NCBI RefSeq assembly: GCF_001418415.1 | Contig: NZ_LIQT01000287.1 | Span: forward strand, 1 to 44,123 | Direction of reading: 5' to 3' | Length of the DNA: 44,123 bases | Source: Streptomyces hirsutus | GTDB lineage: Bacteria > Actinomycetota > Actinomycetes > Streptomycetales > Streptomycetaceae | Shown here: positions 1-8,443 of the stretch, in pieces | Layout: each line of letters starts with the position of its first letter | How positions within the stretch are numbered: the stretch's first letter is position 1 | The notes under the pieces: generated by a model | Database searches by the model: none | What the model saw: the letters and a program-made list of their open reading frames with translations, nothing else | Told to the model about the DNA's origin: nothing | Position numbers and translations under genes: made by a program

Positions 1-304
1 CCCCGCCCCCTCGGCCTCTCCCCGGCCGGCGCGGCCGACGGAGGGCGGCGGGTGCGAGAACCCGCACGGTCCGCGACCCGGCGGAATCCCCTGAGGGCAT
101 GAGGAACCATCCGGTGTCGGACAAGTGCCCCCGCACGGGGGGCCGTTGCGGCATCGTGTTCCCCGACCCTCCGAAGGGCACCGAGGACGCGGCCACCGGC
201 CGAAAGGACTTCCCGACCTCAGCTCCCCGATCACCCACTACGCGGCCGGCGTGTGCGCGTCGCAGCTCGGCCTCGTTCCCTCCCCGTGAAAGGGCACGCA
301 TCCC
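1..304. other. Left-edge non-coding stretch upstream of the first gene
   Basis: No convincing gene is seen here. One short rightward reading frame (from about 99) has no family signature and an arginine/proline-rich composition typical of chance frames in high-GC DNA. A small inverted repeat (GCGGGT at 48-53, ACCCGC at 60-65) could be the tail of a terminator belonging to a gene outside the window. The last 20 bases carry a GAAAGGG ribosome-binding site for the gene at 305. Confidence 0.45.
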
Positions 305-1507
305 ATGACGTTCTCGCTCGGCATCGTCGGCGCCGGCCAGTTCTCCGGCCAGTTCGCCACCCTGTTCCAGGCGCACCCCGGCGTCGGCGACGTCCACGTC
401 ACCGACCTGCTGCCCGAGCGGGCCCGGCAGCTCGCCGCCGCGCAGGGACTCGCCGGCACCTTCCCGTCGTACGAGGCCATGCTGGAGTCGCCGGAGATCG
501 ACGCGGTCGCGATCTTCACCCAGCGCTGGACCCACGGCCCCCTGGTGCTCCAGGGCCTCGACGCGGGCAAGCACGTGTACTCGGCGGTCCCCATGGCGAT
601 CCGTACGGAGGAGATCGCGGCGATCATCGACGCGGTCGAGACGACCGGTCTGACGTACATGATGGGTGAGACCAGCCAGTACCACCCGGCGACGGTCCAC
701 GCCCGCGACCGGATCGCCGAAGGTGCCTTCGGGCGGCTGTTCTACGCCGAGGGCGACTACGTCCACGACATGGACCTCGGCTTCTACGAGGCGTACCGGT
801 ACAGCGGCGGCGACAACTGGAAGGCCACCGCCAGCTATCCCCCGATGCTGTACCCGACCCACGCGGTGGGCGGGGTGCTGGGTGCCTGGCGGACGCACGC
901 GGTCGGTGTCTCCGCGATCGGCGTCAGGGACGAACGGGGCGACGGCGTCTTCGACAAGGAGGTCAGCCGGTTCGACAACGACTTCTCCAACGCCACGGCC
1001 CTGTTCGAGGTGGCGGGCGGCGGCGCGTTCCGCACGAACGAGTTCCGGCGGGTCGGCTATCCCTCGCACATCAGGGAATCGCGGTTCCGGTTCTTCGGTA
1101 CGGAGGCGAGCATGGAGCAGCTCGCCACGGTCACGCTGTGGCAGGACAAGAGCGGCGTCCAGGACATCAGCGAGCTGCTGCAGCCCAAGGAGACCCTCTC
1201 CCCCGACGACCCGTCCCTCCAGCACGTGGCGCCGGAGCTGCGCTCCGCCTTCACCTCGGGATCGGCGGCGGTGCACGACCGGTCCCGGCTCCCCCGCGCG
1301 TTCGACCTGCTGCCCAACGGCCACGAGGGCAGCCACCACTACCTCGTGGACGACTTCGTGACCGCCGTGAGCACCCGCACCCTGCCCTCGGTGAACGCGT
1401 GGGTCGCCGCCCGCTACACCCTGCCCGGCATCGTCGCCCACCAGTCGGCGCTGCAGGGCGGCACCAGGCTGGAGATCCCGGACTTCGGGGACGCCCCGAC
1501 CCCCTGA
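305..1507 (+). CDS. Gfo/Idh/MocA family NAD(P)-dependent oxidoreductase
   Basis: This 400-residue protein has the Gfo/Idh/MocA layout. An N-terminal Rossmann fold carries the dinucleotide loop GIVGAGQFSGQF (about residues 6-17), and a C-terminal alpha/beta substrate domain follows. Family members oxidise or reduce sugars, inositols and related polyols with NAD(P) in the cytoplasm; the substrate cannot be read from sequence. The usual EKP motif after GKHV is replaced here by GKHVYSAVPMA, so the conserved lysine is absent. The ATG at 305 follows GAAAGGG by about 10 bases. The gene stands alone, convergent with the SDR gene at 1578, and a perfect palindrome separates them. The family call is firm and the role open. 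Confidence 0.88.
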   Translation: MTFSLGIVGAGQFSGQFATLFQAHPGVGDVHVTDLLPERARQLAAAQGLAGTFPSYEAMLESPEIDAVAIFTQRWTHGPLVLQGLDAGKHVYSAVPMAIRTEEIAAIIDAVETTGLTYMMGETSQYHPATVHARDRIAEGAFGRLFYAEGDYVHDMDLGFYEAYRYSGGDNWKATASYPPMLYPTHAVGGVLGAWRTHAVGVSAIGVRDERGDGVFDKEVSRFDNDFSNATALFEVAGGGAFRTNEFRRVGYPSHIRESRFRFFGTEASMEQLATVTLWQDKSGVQDISELLQPKETLSPDDPSLQHVAPELRSAFTSGSAAVHDRSRLPRAFDLLPNGHEGSHHYLVDDFVTAVSTRTLPSVNAWVAARYTLPGIVAHQSALQGGTRLEIPDFGDAPTP

Positions 1508-1544
1508 TCTCCGGGTCCACCGGCTCTCCGAGACCTCCGACCCG

Positions 1545-1580
1545 TGAGCCGGGTCCCCGCCGCGGCGGGGACCCGGCTCA
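1545..1580. terminator. Bidirectional intrinsic terminator (36-bp perfect palindrome)
   Basis: The sequence is a perfect inverted repeat with two 18-base arms (arm one begins TGAGCCGGGTCCCC, arm two ends in its reverse complement). It lies between two convergent genes, and its right end includes the TGA stop of the leftward SDR gene. There is no T-run, which is common in Streptomyces. It can serve both genes. Confidence 0.8.
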
Positions 1581-2375
1581 GCTCTCCGGCCCCGCCAGCG
1601 CCTGACGGAATCCCGCGTTGACCGCCGTGACGCCGCCGTCGACCACCAGGGTGGCGCCGGTGATCCACGACGCGTCGCAGGAGGCGAGGAAGGCCACGGC
1701 GGCCGCGATGTCCTCCGGTTCGCCCACCCGGCCCAGCGGGTAGAGCCCGCGCACCGCCGCGAGGTCCTCGTCCCTGCCCTCCCACGCCCTGGTGCGCACC
1801 GTGCCCGGAGCGACGAGGTTGACCCGGACGCCCCGGGGCCCGGCGTGACCGGCGAGGGTACGGGTGAGGGAGGCGAGACCCGCCTTGGCCGCGCTGTACC
1901 CGTGGTTGCCGAAGTCCTGGATGCCGTTGACGGAACCGATGGCGACGATGGCACCCCGGCCGGAGGCGGCGAGATGCGGGAGCGCGGCGCGGCAGCAGCG
2001 GTGGGCGCCGGTGAGGGTGACGTCGAGGTCGCGGGCCCAGGCCTCGTCCGGCTGATCCTCGAAGAGGGGGGCGTCCGGTGTGCAGTGGGCGGCGTTGTTG
2101 ACCAGGACGTCGAGCGAGCCGAAGGCGTCCACGGCATGCGCGACGGCCGCTTCGACCGACGTGCGGTCCGCCACGTCGCAGGTGACGCCCTCGGCCGGCA
2201 GGCCTCTCTCGCGGAGCGCCGACGCGGTGCGCCCGGCCTCGGCGCCGTCCACGTCGGCAACCAGGACACGCGCCCCCTCCTCCGCGAACCGCAGGGCGGT
2301 CGCCGCCCCGATGCCGCGTGCCGCGCCCGTGATGAGAACGCCGTATCCCTCGAAACGCCGTGTGTCCGTCGTCAT
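1578..2375 (-). CDS. SDR family NAD(P)-dependent oxidoreductase (classical)
   Basis: This 265-residue classical short-chain dehydrogenase has the cofactor loop TGAARGIGAA near residues 14-23, NNAAH in the middle, a catalytic serine in AIGSVNG, the YSAAK catalytic pair, and a C-terminal end of the form ITGATLVVDGGVTAVN, typical of 3-ketoacyl reductase or glucose-dehydrogenase-like members. It reduces or oxidises an unidentified alcohol/ketone in the cytoplasm. The frame stays open far upstream, but homology begins right after the ATG at 2375 (MTTDTRRFEGYG), so the longer version is rejected. It lies 47 bases downstream of another SDR gene on the same strand, so co-transcription is plausible. 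Confidence 0.9.
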   Translation of the reverse strand: MTTDTRRFEGYGVLITGAARGIGAATALRFAEEGARVLVADVDGAEAGRTASALRERGLPAEGVTCDVADRTSVEAAVAHAVDAFGSLDVLVNNAAHCTPDAPLFEDQPDEAWARDLDVTLTGAHRCCRAALPHLAASGRGAIVAIGSVNGIQDFGNHGYSAAKAGLASLTRTLAGHAGPRGVRVNLVAPGTVRTRAWEGRDEDLAAVRGLYPLGRVGEPEDIAAAVAFLASCDASWITGATLVVDGGVTAVNAGFRQALAGPES

Positions 2376-2422
2376 GCGGGGACGGTACTGCGCCGGACGA
2401 TCACCGCGGGAGGGGCAGGGCG

Positions 2423-3349
2423 TCAGCGGTACCCCGTGACGTCCGCAGGCTTGCCCGGGTCCTGGACCTCGACGAGGTAGCGCCAGGCGTCCGGGCGGCT
2501 GCCGTCGAGGTCGGTGAAGCCGTACTCCCGGGCGAGACCGCCGCTGGAGAGGGAGGTGCCGTTGAAACGGGACACCCCCGGGTCGGCGGCGAGCGCGGCG
2601 ACGGCCCGCCCCACGTAGCGCGGGGTCTCCGAGATGGCGAAGTGGGGGACGCGGGTCAGGGCGTCCCGCCAGTTGTCCTCCCTCACCCCGAACTCGTCGA
2701 GCATGATCTCCGAGCGGAGCCAGCCCGGGGTGAGCGCGAGGGCCGTGGCGCCGCGCGGGCCGATTTCGTGGCCGAGGGCGAAGGCCATGCGCAGGACGGC
2801 CGTCTTGGCGAGGTCGTAGAAGAAGGAGACGCGGTAGGTGTCGCGGTTGTAGTCCGCGGTGCCGTCGGTGACCTCCACGACCAGGCCGCCGGGGTGGCGC
2901 AGCAGCAGCGGCAGGGCATGGTGACTGGTGACGGCGTGCGTGTCCACCGCGAGCCGCAGCAGGCGCAGCCCCTTGTCGAGGTCGTGCTCCCAGACGGGAA
3001 CGTCCCACTCGAAGAGCTTCTCGCCGCCCCAGATGTCGTTGACGAGGACGTCGAGGCGGCCCTGCTCGGCGGCGATGCGGTCGACGAGGGCCTTGACCTG
3101 GGCGGGGTCCAGGTGGTCGGTGGGGACGGCGATGCCCCGTCCGCCGGCCTCGGTGACCAGGTCGGCGGTGTCCTCGATGGTCTCGGGGCGGTCGTACTCG
3201 GAGCGCTCGGCGCGGGTGCTGCGTCCGGTGACGTAGACGGTGGCGCCCGCCGCGCCCAGTTCGACGGCGATGCCCCGTCCGGCCCCCCGGGTCGCTCCCG
3301 CGACCAGTGCGACCTTGTTCTGCGACGACCCGATGGTCGACTCCGGCAT
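2423..3349 (-). CDS. SDR family oxidoreductase (DHRS1-like)
   Basis: The 308-residue short-chain dehydrogenase has the cofactor motif GATRGAGRGIA at about residues 18-28, NDIWGG in place of the usual NNAG, a catalytic-region EVTDGT and the YDLAK pair (Tyr-x3-Lys). This combination matches the DHRS1-like subfamily, whose bacterial substrates are mostly unknown. The ATG at 3349 follows a GGGAGG sequence and begins just before the Rossmann fold. The promoter region just upstream (3359-3404) is packed with GTGAC/GTCAC inverted repeats, so a TetR-type repressor probably controls it, but no such regulator is in the window. Confidence 0.9.
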   Translation of the reverse strand: MPESTIGSSQNKVALVAGATRGAGRGIAVELGAAGATVYVTGRSTRAERSEYDRPETIEDTADLVTEAGGRGIAVPTDHLDPAQVKALVDRIAAEQGRLDVLVNDIWGGEKLFEWDVPVWEHDLDKGLRLLRLAVDTHAVTSHHALPLLLRHPGGLVVEVTDGTADYNRDTYRVSFFYDLAKTAVLRMAFALGHEIGPRGATALALTPGWLRSEIMLDEFGVREDNWRDALTRVPHFAISETPRYVGRAVAALAADPGVSRFNGTSLSSGGLAREYGFTDLDGSRPDAWRYLVEVQDPGKPADVTGYR

Positions 3350-3358
3350 GTCCGGCCT

Positions 3359-3404
3359 CCCGTCACGCGTGACAGCGATCTGCTGTCACTACGAGAGTGA
3401 CGGG
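3359..3404 (-). promoter_or_regulatory. Nested palindromic operator upstream of the SDR gene
   Basis: Three nested inverted repeats occur in 46 bases: CCCGTCAC (3359-3366) against GTGACGGG (3397-3404); the perfect palindrome GTCACGCGTGAC (3362-3373); and GTGACAGC (3369-3376) with GCTGTCAC (3382-3389) around a 5-base centre. The block ends 10 bases before the SDR start codon, so a bound dimer would block transcription. The design is like TetR-family operators; the regulator is not identified. Confidence 0.6.
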
Positions 3405-3439
3405 TAAGCCGGACATCCTCTGTCGCCTTTTCCCGGGGA

Positions 3440-3465
3440 TCGCCCGGTCGGACGTGACCGGGCGA
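3440..3465 (-). terminator. Intrinsic terminator of the mscR operon
   Basis: A 10-base perfect stem (TCGCCCGGTC / GACCGGGCGA) with a 6-base loop lies 17 bases beyond the stop of the leftward metallo-hydrolase gene. There is no T-run. It separates that operon from the SDR promoter region. Confidence 0.6.
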
Positions 3466-3481
3466 AGTCACCGGAGCGGCC

Positions 3482-4111
3482 TCAGTGGCCGCGGGCGATC
3501 CACTCCTCGAGGTGCGGGGCCTCCGCGCCGATGGTGGTCGAGTCGCCGTGGCCGGTGCGTACCTTCGTCTCCGGCGGAAGCGTGAGCAGCCGCTCCCGGA
3601 TCGAGTCGACGATCGTCGGGAAGTGGGAGAACGAGCGGCCGGTGGCGCCGGGACCGCCCTGGAACAGGGTGTCGCCGGTGAACACGGTGGCGAGCCCCGG
3701 GTCGTACAGGCAGACCGCGCCGGGCGCGTGCCCCGGTGTGTGCAGCACCGTGAGGTCGGCGCCGGCCGCCTCGATCACCTGGCCGTCGACCAGCCAGGCG
3801 TCGGGGTCGCGGTCCGGGTGGGTCTGCTTCCACAGCGGCAGGTCGTCGTGGTGCAGCCAGATGGTGGCCCCGGTGCGGTCGGCGAGGGCCGGCGCGGCGT
3901 CGATGTGGTCGTTGTGGGCGTGGGTGCACACGATCGCCTTCAGGCGGCGGTCGCCCACGGCCTCGGCGATGGCGTCGGCGTCGTGGGCGGCGTCGATGAC
4001 GATCACCTCGTGGTCGTCGCCGACGATCCACACGTTGTTGTCGACGTCCCAGGTGCCGCCGTCGAGGCTGAACTGCCCCGAGGTGACGAGGTGTTCGATG
4101 CGGGCGGTCAT
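3482..4111 (-). CDS. MBL-fold metallo-hydrolase, formaldehyde-pathway partner of MscR
   Basis: This 209-residue metallo-beta-lactamase-fold hydrolase has the metal-binding motif HAHNDH at residues 64-69, a second ligand in TPGHAPG (His128) and the bridging aspartate in FTGDTLF (Asp147). It is glyoxalase II-like in build and length. Its start overlaps the mscR stop by one base (TGATG), indicating translational coupling. In actinomycetes this pairing is common, and the likely job is hydrolysis of the S-formyl-mycothiol made by MscR, or a related mycothiol thioester, in the cytoplasm. The fold is certain; the substrate is inferred from context. Confidence 0.88.
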   Translation of the reverse strand: MTARIEHLVTSGQFSLDGGTWDVDNNVWIVGDDHEVIVIDAAHDADAIAEAVGDRRLKAIVCTHAHNDHIDAAPALADRTGATIWLHHDDLPLWKQTHPDRDPDAWLVDGQVIEAAGADLTVLHTPGHAPGAVCLYDPGLATVFTGDTLFQGGPGATGRSFSHFPTIVDSIRERLLTLPPETKVRTGHGDSTTIGAEAPHLEEWIARGH

Positions 4112-5199
4112 CAGAGCACCACCACCGAGCGCAGGACGTCGCCCTTGTGCATCCGCTCGAAGGCCTTCTCCACCTCGTCGAGCTGGATGGTCTCGGTGAC
4201 GAACGCGCCGAGGTCCAGGCGGCCCTGCTGATGCAGGTCGACCAGCATCGGGAAGTCCCGCGAGGGCAGGCAGTCGCCGTACCAGGACGACTTCAGGGAG
4301 CCGCCGCGGCCGAACACGTCGAGGAGCGGCAGTTCGAGCTTCATCTCCGGAGTGGGCACGCCGACGAGGACGACCGTGCCGGCCAGGTCGCGGGCGTAGA
4401 AGGCCTGCTGGTACGTCTCGGGGCGGCCGACGGCCTCGATGACGACGTCGGCGCCGAAGCCGCCGGTGAGTCCGCGGATCGCCTCGACGGGGTCGGAGGT
4501 ACGGGAGTTGACGGTGTGGGTGGCGCCCATGGAGCGGGCGGTCTCCAGCTTGCGGTCGTCGATGTCGACGGCGATGATCTTCGCCGCTCCGGCGAGCCGG
4601 GCCCCGGCGATGGCCGCGTCGCCGACGCCGCCGCAGCCGATGACGGCGACGCTGTCGCCGCGGCCGACGTTGCCGGTGTTGATCGCGGCGCCGATGCCGG
4701 CCATCACGCCGCAGCCCAGCAGGCCGGCGACCTGCGGGGAGACTTCGGGGTCGACCTTGGTGCACTGGCCGGCGGCGACGAGGGTCTTCTCGGCGAAGGC
4801 TCCGATGCCCAGGGCCGGGGAGAGTTCCTGGCCCGTCGAGGCGAGGGTCATCTTCTGCTTGGCGTTGTGCGTGTCGAAGCAGTACCAGGGGCGTCCGCGC
4901 ATACAGGCGCGGCACTTGCCGCACACCGCACGCCAGTTGAGGACGACGAAGTCACCGGGGGCGACGTCGGTGACGTCGTCGCCCACCGACTCCACGACAC
5001 CCGCGGCCTCGTGGCCGAGGAGGAAGGGGAAGTCGTCGTTGATGCCACCCTGCTTGTAGTGCAGGTCGGTGTGGCACACCCCGCAGGCCTGGATGCGGAC
5101 GACCGCCTCACCCGGCCCCGGGTCGGGTACGACGATCGTCTCGATGCGTACCGGCTCGTCCTTGCCCGGTGCGATCACGCCGCGTACTTCCTGCGCCAT
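4111..5199 (-). CDS. mscR: S-(hydroxymethyl)mycothiol dehydrogenase
   Basis: The 362-residue zinc-dependent medium-chain alcohol dehydrogenase has catalytic zinc ligands in GVCHTD (Cys42) and GHEAAG (His63), a four-cysteine structural zinc lobe (Cys93, 96, 99, 107) and the NAD loop GCGGVGDAA in the second half. This arrangement, with the N-terminal [10 protein letters not shown], fits mycothiol-dependent formaldehyde dehydrogenase, which oxidises the spontaneous formaldehyde-mycothiol adduct with NAD+. The ATG at 5199 is preceded by GAAGGAG at 9 bases. It is the first gene of a two-gene operon with the metallo-hydrolase and is divergent from the ABC transporter gene. Confidence 0.93.
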   Translation of the reverse strand: MAQEVRGVIAPGKDEPVRIETIVVPDPGPGEAVVRIQACGVCHTDLHYKQGGINDDFPFLLGHEAAGVVESVGDDVTDVAPGDFVVLNWRAVCGKCRACMRGRPWYCFDTHNAKQKMTLASTGQELSPALGIGAFAEKTLVAAGQCTKVDPEVSPQVAGLLGCGVMAGIGAAINTGNVGRGDSVAVIGCGGVGDAAIAGARLAGAAKIIAVDIDDRKLETARSMGATHTVNSRTSDPVEAIRGLTGGFGADVVIEAVGRPETYQQAFYARDLAGTVVLVGVPTPEMKLELPLLDVFGRGGSLKSSWYGDCLPSRDFPMLVDLHQQGRLDLGAFVTETIQLDEVEKAFERMHKGDVLRSVVVL

Positions 5200-5397
5200 G
5201 GTGCTGGCTCCTTCATCTCCCGGTGGTACGTCCTCCCGACCCTACGCGACCCGTACGGGACCCGGCCGGTGGGCTCCACGGCAGGTCGGAACGTGGAGGC
5301 CGGGGTTTCGTGCCGGGTGCGCGGGGCGGACCCGGCGGGCCGCGGGCGGACCGCGGCGACGTAGCCTGAACGCTCCGCCCGACGCCGAGGGAGCGAC

Positions 5398-7152
5398 GTG
5401 AGCATCGCAGCGCAGAAGTCCGGCCCGCCCGCCTGGCGGGCGCTCCTCGGTTACGTACGGCCGCACCGGTGGGCCCTGCTGGGCGGCGCCGCGCTGTCCC
5501 TGCTGACGGGGGCGACCGGCCTGATGCTGCCGCTGGTCGCCCGCGACCTCATCGACGACCTGTCCGACGAGCGGGCCATCACCGGCGCGCTGGTGCTGAT
5601 GTCGGCCCTCGTCATAGCCAACGCCGCGCTGGGCGCGCTGGGTTCGTACGTGCTGCGGCGTACCGCCGAGTCGGTGGTGCTGGGGGCGCGGCGCTCGTTG
5701 TCGTCGTATCTGCTGCGGCTGCGGATCACGGCCGTGGACCGCAGCGAGCCGGGTGACCTGATGGCCCGCATCACCTCCGACACCACACTGCTGCGGGAGG
5801 TCACCACGGACTCGCTGGTGGGCCTCGGCACGGGCGGTCTGACGCTGATCGCGACCATCGCCCTGATGGGTTTCGTCGATCCGGTGCTGCTGGGGGTCAC
5901 CCTGGCCGTGATCGTGGGCGCCGGGACGATCCTCACGCTGATCGTGCCGCACATCAGCCGGGCCAGCCGGCGGGCGCAGGACGCGGTCGGCGTGATGGGG
6001 GCCTCGCTGGAGCGGGTGCTGGGCGCGCTGCGCACGGTGAAGGCGTCCGGTGCCGAACCGCGGGAGGAGCGCGTGCTGCACGAGGCGGCCGAGGAGTCGT
6101 GGCGGCAGAGCGTGCGGGCCGCCAAGTGGTCGGCGGCGGCGGGCAACACGGCGGGGCTCGCGATGCAGGTCGCGTTCATCACGGTGCTCGCGGTGGGCGG
6201 GGCCCGGGTGGCGACGGGCGCCATCGACATCGGCACGCTGGTGGCGTTCCTGCTGTTCGTCTTCTACCTCATGATGCCGATCCAGAGTGTCGTGGGCGCG
6301 ATCACGCAGTACCAGACGGGCAGCGCCGCTCTGGCCCGGATCCAGGAGGCGCTGCGGCTGCCCGCCGAGCCCGCCGCCGGGCCCGCGCCCCTGCCCACGC
6401 CGGGTGCCGCGCCCGCCGCGCTCGCCTTCGAGGACGTGCGTTTCCGCTACGCGGACGATCTGCCGTACGTGCACCACGGGGTGACGTTCACCGTGCCCGC
6501 CCGGGGCATGACCGCGTTCGTCGGCCCGTCCGGCGCGGGCAAGACCACCGTCTTCTCCCTCATCGAGCGCTTCTACGACCCGGATTCCGGGACGATCACC
6601 CTCGACGGGCGGGAGCTGGCCGACTGGGAGCTGTCGCGGCTGCGGTCCTCGATCGGCTACGTGGAACAGGACGCGCCCGTCCTGTCGGGTTCCCTGCGCG
6701 ACAACCTGCTGCTCGGGAACCGGGAGGCGGACGACGACGAGGTGGCGCGGGTGGTGAAGACGACCCGGCTCGACGGTCTGGTGGCCAGGCTCCCCGAGGG
6801 GCTCGGCACACTGGTCGGGCACCGTGGCACCAAGCTGTCCGGCGGGGAGCGCCAGCGGGTCGCGATCGCCCGCGCGCTGCTGCGCCGTCCCCGGCTGCTG
6901 CTGCTCGACGAGGCCACCTCGCAGCTCGACGCGGTGAACGAGGCCGCGCTGCGCGACACCGTCGCCGAGGTGGCCCGGACGACGACGGTGCTGGTGGTCG
7001 CCCACCGGCTGTCGACGGTGACGATGGCCGACCGGATCGTGGTGATGGACGCGGGCCGGGTCCGCGCGGTCGGTACGCACCGGGAACTGGTGACCGCCGA
7101 TCCGCTGTACGCGGAGCTGGCGGCGACGCAGTTCCTGGCGACCAGCGGGTGA
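5398..7152 (+). CDS. ABC transporter, fused permease and ATPase (exporter half-transporter)
   Basis: The 584-residue type IV (ABCB/MsbA-like) exporter has six predicted membrane helices in residues about 20-310, then an ATPase domain with Walker [10 protein letters not shown] (near 377-385), signature [15 protein letters not shown] and Walker [13 protein letters not shown]. One gene encodes one half, so it probably works as a homodimer exporting a drug, lipid or peptide from the cytoplasm. The GTG at 5398 is preceded by GAGGGAG. It is transcribed alone, ended by a palindrome 15 bases after its stop. No neighbouring gene points to a substrate. Confidence 0.92.
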   Translation: MSIAAQKSGPPAWRALLGYVRPHRWALLGGAALSLLTGATGLMLPLVARDLIDDLSDERAITGALVLMSALVIANAALGALGSYVLRRTAESVVLGARRSLSSYLLRLRITAVDRSEPGDLMARITSDTTLLREVTTDSLVGLGTGGLTLIATIALMGFVDPVLLGVTLAVIVGAGTILTLIVPHISRASRRAQDAVGVMGASLERVLGALRTVKASGAEPREERVLHEAAEESWRQSVRAAKWSAAAGNTAGLAMQVAFITVLAVGGARVATGAIDIGTLVAFLLFVFYLMMPIQSVVGAITQYQTGSAALARIQEALRLPAEPAAGPAPLPTPGAAPAALAFEDVRFRYADDLPYVHHGVTFTVPARGMTAFVGPSGAGKTTVFSLIERFYDPDSGTITLDGRELADWELSRLRSSIGYVEQDAPVLSGSLRDNLLLGNREADDDEVARVVKTTRLDGLVARLPEGLGTLVGHRGTKLSGGERQRVAIARALLRRPRLLLLDEATSQLDAVNEAALRDTVAEVARTTTVLVVAHRLSTVTMADRIVVMDAGRVRAVGTHRELVTADPLYAELAATQFLATSG

Positions 7153-7166
7153 CACCCGGCGAGCGG

Positions 7167-7192
7167 TGCGCGCCGTCCCGGGACGGCGCGCA
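7167..7192 (+). terminator. Intrinsic terminator after the ABC transporter gene
   Basis: A perfect 26-base palindrome (arms TGCGCGCCGTCCC and its complement) starts 15 bases after the transporter stop. It folds into an 11-base stem with a CCGG loop. No T-run follows. Confidence 0.7.
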
Positions 7193-7347
7193 GGGCGCGG
7201 CCGTCAGGTCCGGACGGTGGGGGCTGTTCCGGGGCCGGCGGAGCGGGCGGTCCGGGCTTGCCGTACCCATCGGGCGGGAGGAGGCTCGTAGATGAGGCCC
7301 GGCGTGGCCCGCTCCGGACCGGGCCGAGGCCCTCGAAGGAGGTCATC

Positions 7348-7713
7348 ATGGCAACCTCGGCAGCACCCCGCTTCGGCACCGACGCATTGCGCCGAGGGCT
7401 CGAGTCCCCGACGGCCGCCCCCCTGACGGCGCTCTACGCGGACGACGCCGAGCTGCGCATCGTGGACCGCAACACCCAGCCCAGCCACCCCATGGTCCTG
7501 CACGGCCGGGACGAGATCTCCGCCATGCTCGACGACGTCTACAGCCGTGACATGACCCACCGGCTGGAGCGGTGCGTCGTCCAGGACGACCAGGCCGCCT
7601 TCAGCGAGACCTGTGTGTACCCGGACGGGGTGCGGGTGTACGCGGAGTCGATGGTCTCGCTGCGGGACGGAAGGATCACCGAGCAGACGATGATCCAGGC
7701 CTGGGACGAGTGA
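7348..7713 (+). CDS. NTF2-like / SnoaL-like small protein
   Basis: The 121-residue protein has the pattern of the nuclear-transport-factor-2-like cone fold: an N-terminal helix, then LYADDAELRIVDRN, HGRDEISAML, and paired strands ending with VSLRDGRITEQTMIQAW. Members are small enzymes (isomerases, cyclases) or ligand binders; a specific reaction cannot be assigned. The frame opens earlier at 7258, but AAGGAGG at 7336-7342 sits 5 bases before the ATG at 7348 and the fold starts there. It lies alone between the ABC gene and the molybdenum hydroxylase operon. Confidence 0.82.
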   Translation: MATSAAPRFGTDALRRGLESPTAAPLTALYADDAELRIVDRNTQPSHPMVLHGRDEISAMLDDVYSRDMTHRLERCVVQDDQAAFSETCVYPDGVRVYAESMVSLRDGRITEQTMIQAWDE

Positions 7714-7716
7714 GCG

Positions 7717-7733
7717 GTCCGGTTCGGCCGGAC
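7717..7733 (+). terminator. Weak hairpin after the NTF2-like gene
   Basis: GTCCGG and CCGGAC form a 6-base stem around a 5-base loop immediately after the stop codon. It is short and has no T-run, so termination is possible but not strong. Confidence 0.35.
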
Positions 7734-7897
7734 GCCGAGGAGCACAGGGCACGGCCGGGCACCCGCCCTCCGGTCGTGGAGCGCGGGTGCGGGCGACGAC
7801 ACACACGGAACCATGTCATGCACACGCTGAAGAAGTGCAATCGATCGACGCTCGACAGAGCCGCGCCGCACCACTCGCCGTCCCACGGGACCGGCCC

Positions 7898-7915
7898 TAG
7901 AGTGACCTTCGTCAC
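7898..7915 (+). promoter_or_regulatory. Candidate -10 element and overlapping inverted repeat for the molybdenum hydroxylase operon
   Basis: TAGAGT at 7898-7903 fits the Streptomyces -10 consensus (TAnnnT), 64 bases before the first gene of the operon. GTGAC/GTCAC arms with a 4-base centre (7902-7915) lie over the expected start of transcription and could be a repressor site. No good -35 was found, so this is tentative. Confidence 0.35.
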
Positions 7916-7966
7916 CCCAAGGTCCGCCGATACTCCGTATCCGCCCGCACGGTCTCTGGAGGGCAC

Positions 7967-8443
7967 ATGGCTCACATCTCGGTGAAAGTGGACGGCACGG
8001 CGTACGAGGACGAGGTGGAACCCCGTCTGCTGCTGGTTCATTATCTGCGCGACCGGCTCGGTCTGACCGGCACCCCGGTCGGCTGCGACACCTCGAGCTG
8101 CGGCGCCTGCACGGTCGAACTGGACGGCGCGAGCGTGAAGAGCTGCTCGGTGCTGGCCGTCCAGGCCGACGGCGGCGAGGTGACCACCGTCCAAGGGCTG
8201 GCCCGGGACGGCGAGTGGACACCGCTGCAACGGGCCTTCCACGAGCAGCACGCGCTGCAGTGCGGCTACTGCACCCCCGGGATGATCATGGCAGCGCGCG
8301 ATCTGCTGCGCGAGAACCCGGACCCCGACGCGGACGAGGTGCGCGAGGCGCTCGAGGGCAACATGTGCCGCTGCACCGGTTACCAGAACATCGTCCGCGC
8401 GGTGCTCGCCGCTGCCGCCGCATCGGAGGAGGTCACGGCATGA
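7967..8443 (+). CDS. Molybdenum hydroxylase small subunit, two [2Fe-2S] clusters (CoxS/XdhA type)
   Basis: This is the 158-residue iron-sulfur subunit of a xanthine-dehydrogenase/CO-dehydrogenase-family enzyme. The plant-ferredoxin-type cluster is bound by Cys40, 45, 48 and 60 (CDTSSCGAC), and the second by Cys99, 102, 134 and 136 (CGYC and CRC). It passes electrons between the molybdenum subunit and the FAD subunit. The ATG at 7967 has TGGAGGG close upstream. It is the first gene of the operon, and its stop overlaps the next start as ATGA. Length and motifs are complete. Confidence 0.95.
   Translation: MAHISVKVDGTAYEDEVEPRLLLVHYLRDRLGLTGTPVGCDTSSCGACTVELDGASVKSCSVLAVQADGGEVTTVQGLARDGEWTPLQRAFHEQHALQCGYCTPGMIMAARDLLRENPDPDADEVREALEGNMCRCTGYQNIVRAVLAAAAASEEVTA

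Noticed and set aside
99..308. 69-codon rightward frame at the left edge
   Set aside because: No family signature, no ribosome-binding site, composition typical of chance frames, and it overlaps the start of the gene at 305.
1578..3008. 476-residue leftward frame extending the SDR gene
   Set aside because: Only the last 265 residues resemble an SDR; the rest is arginine/proline-rich and is the shadow of the neighbouring SDR gene.
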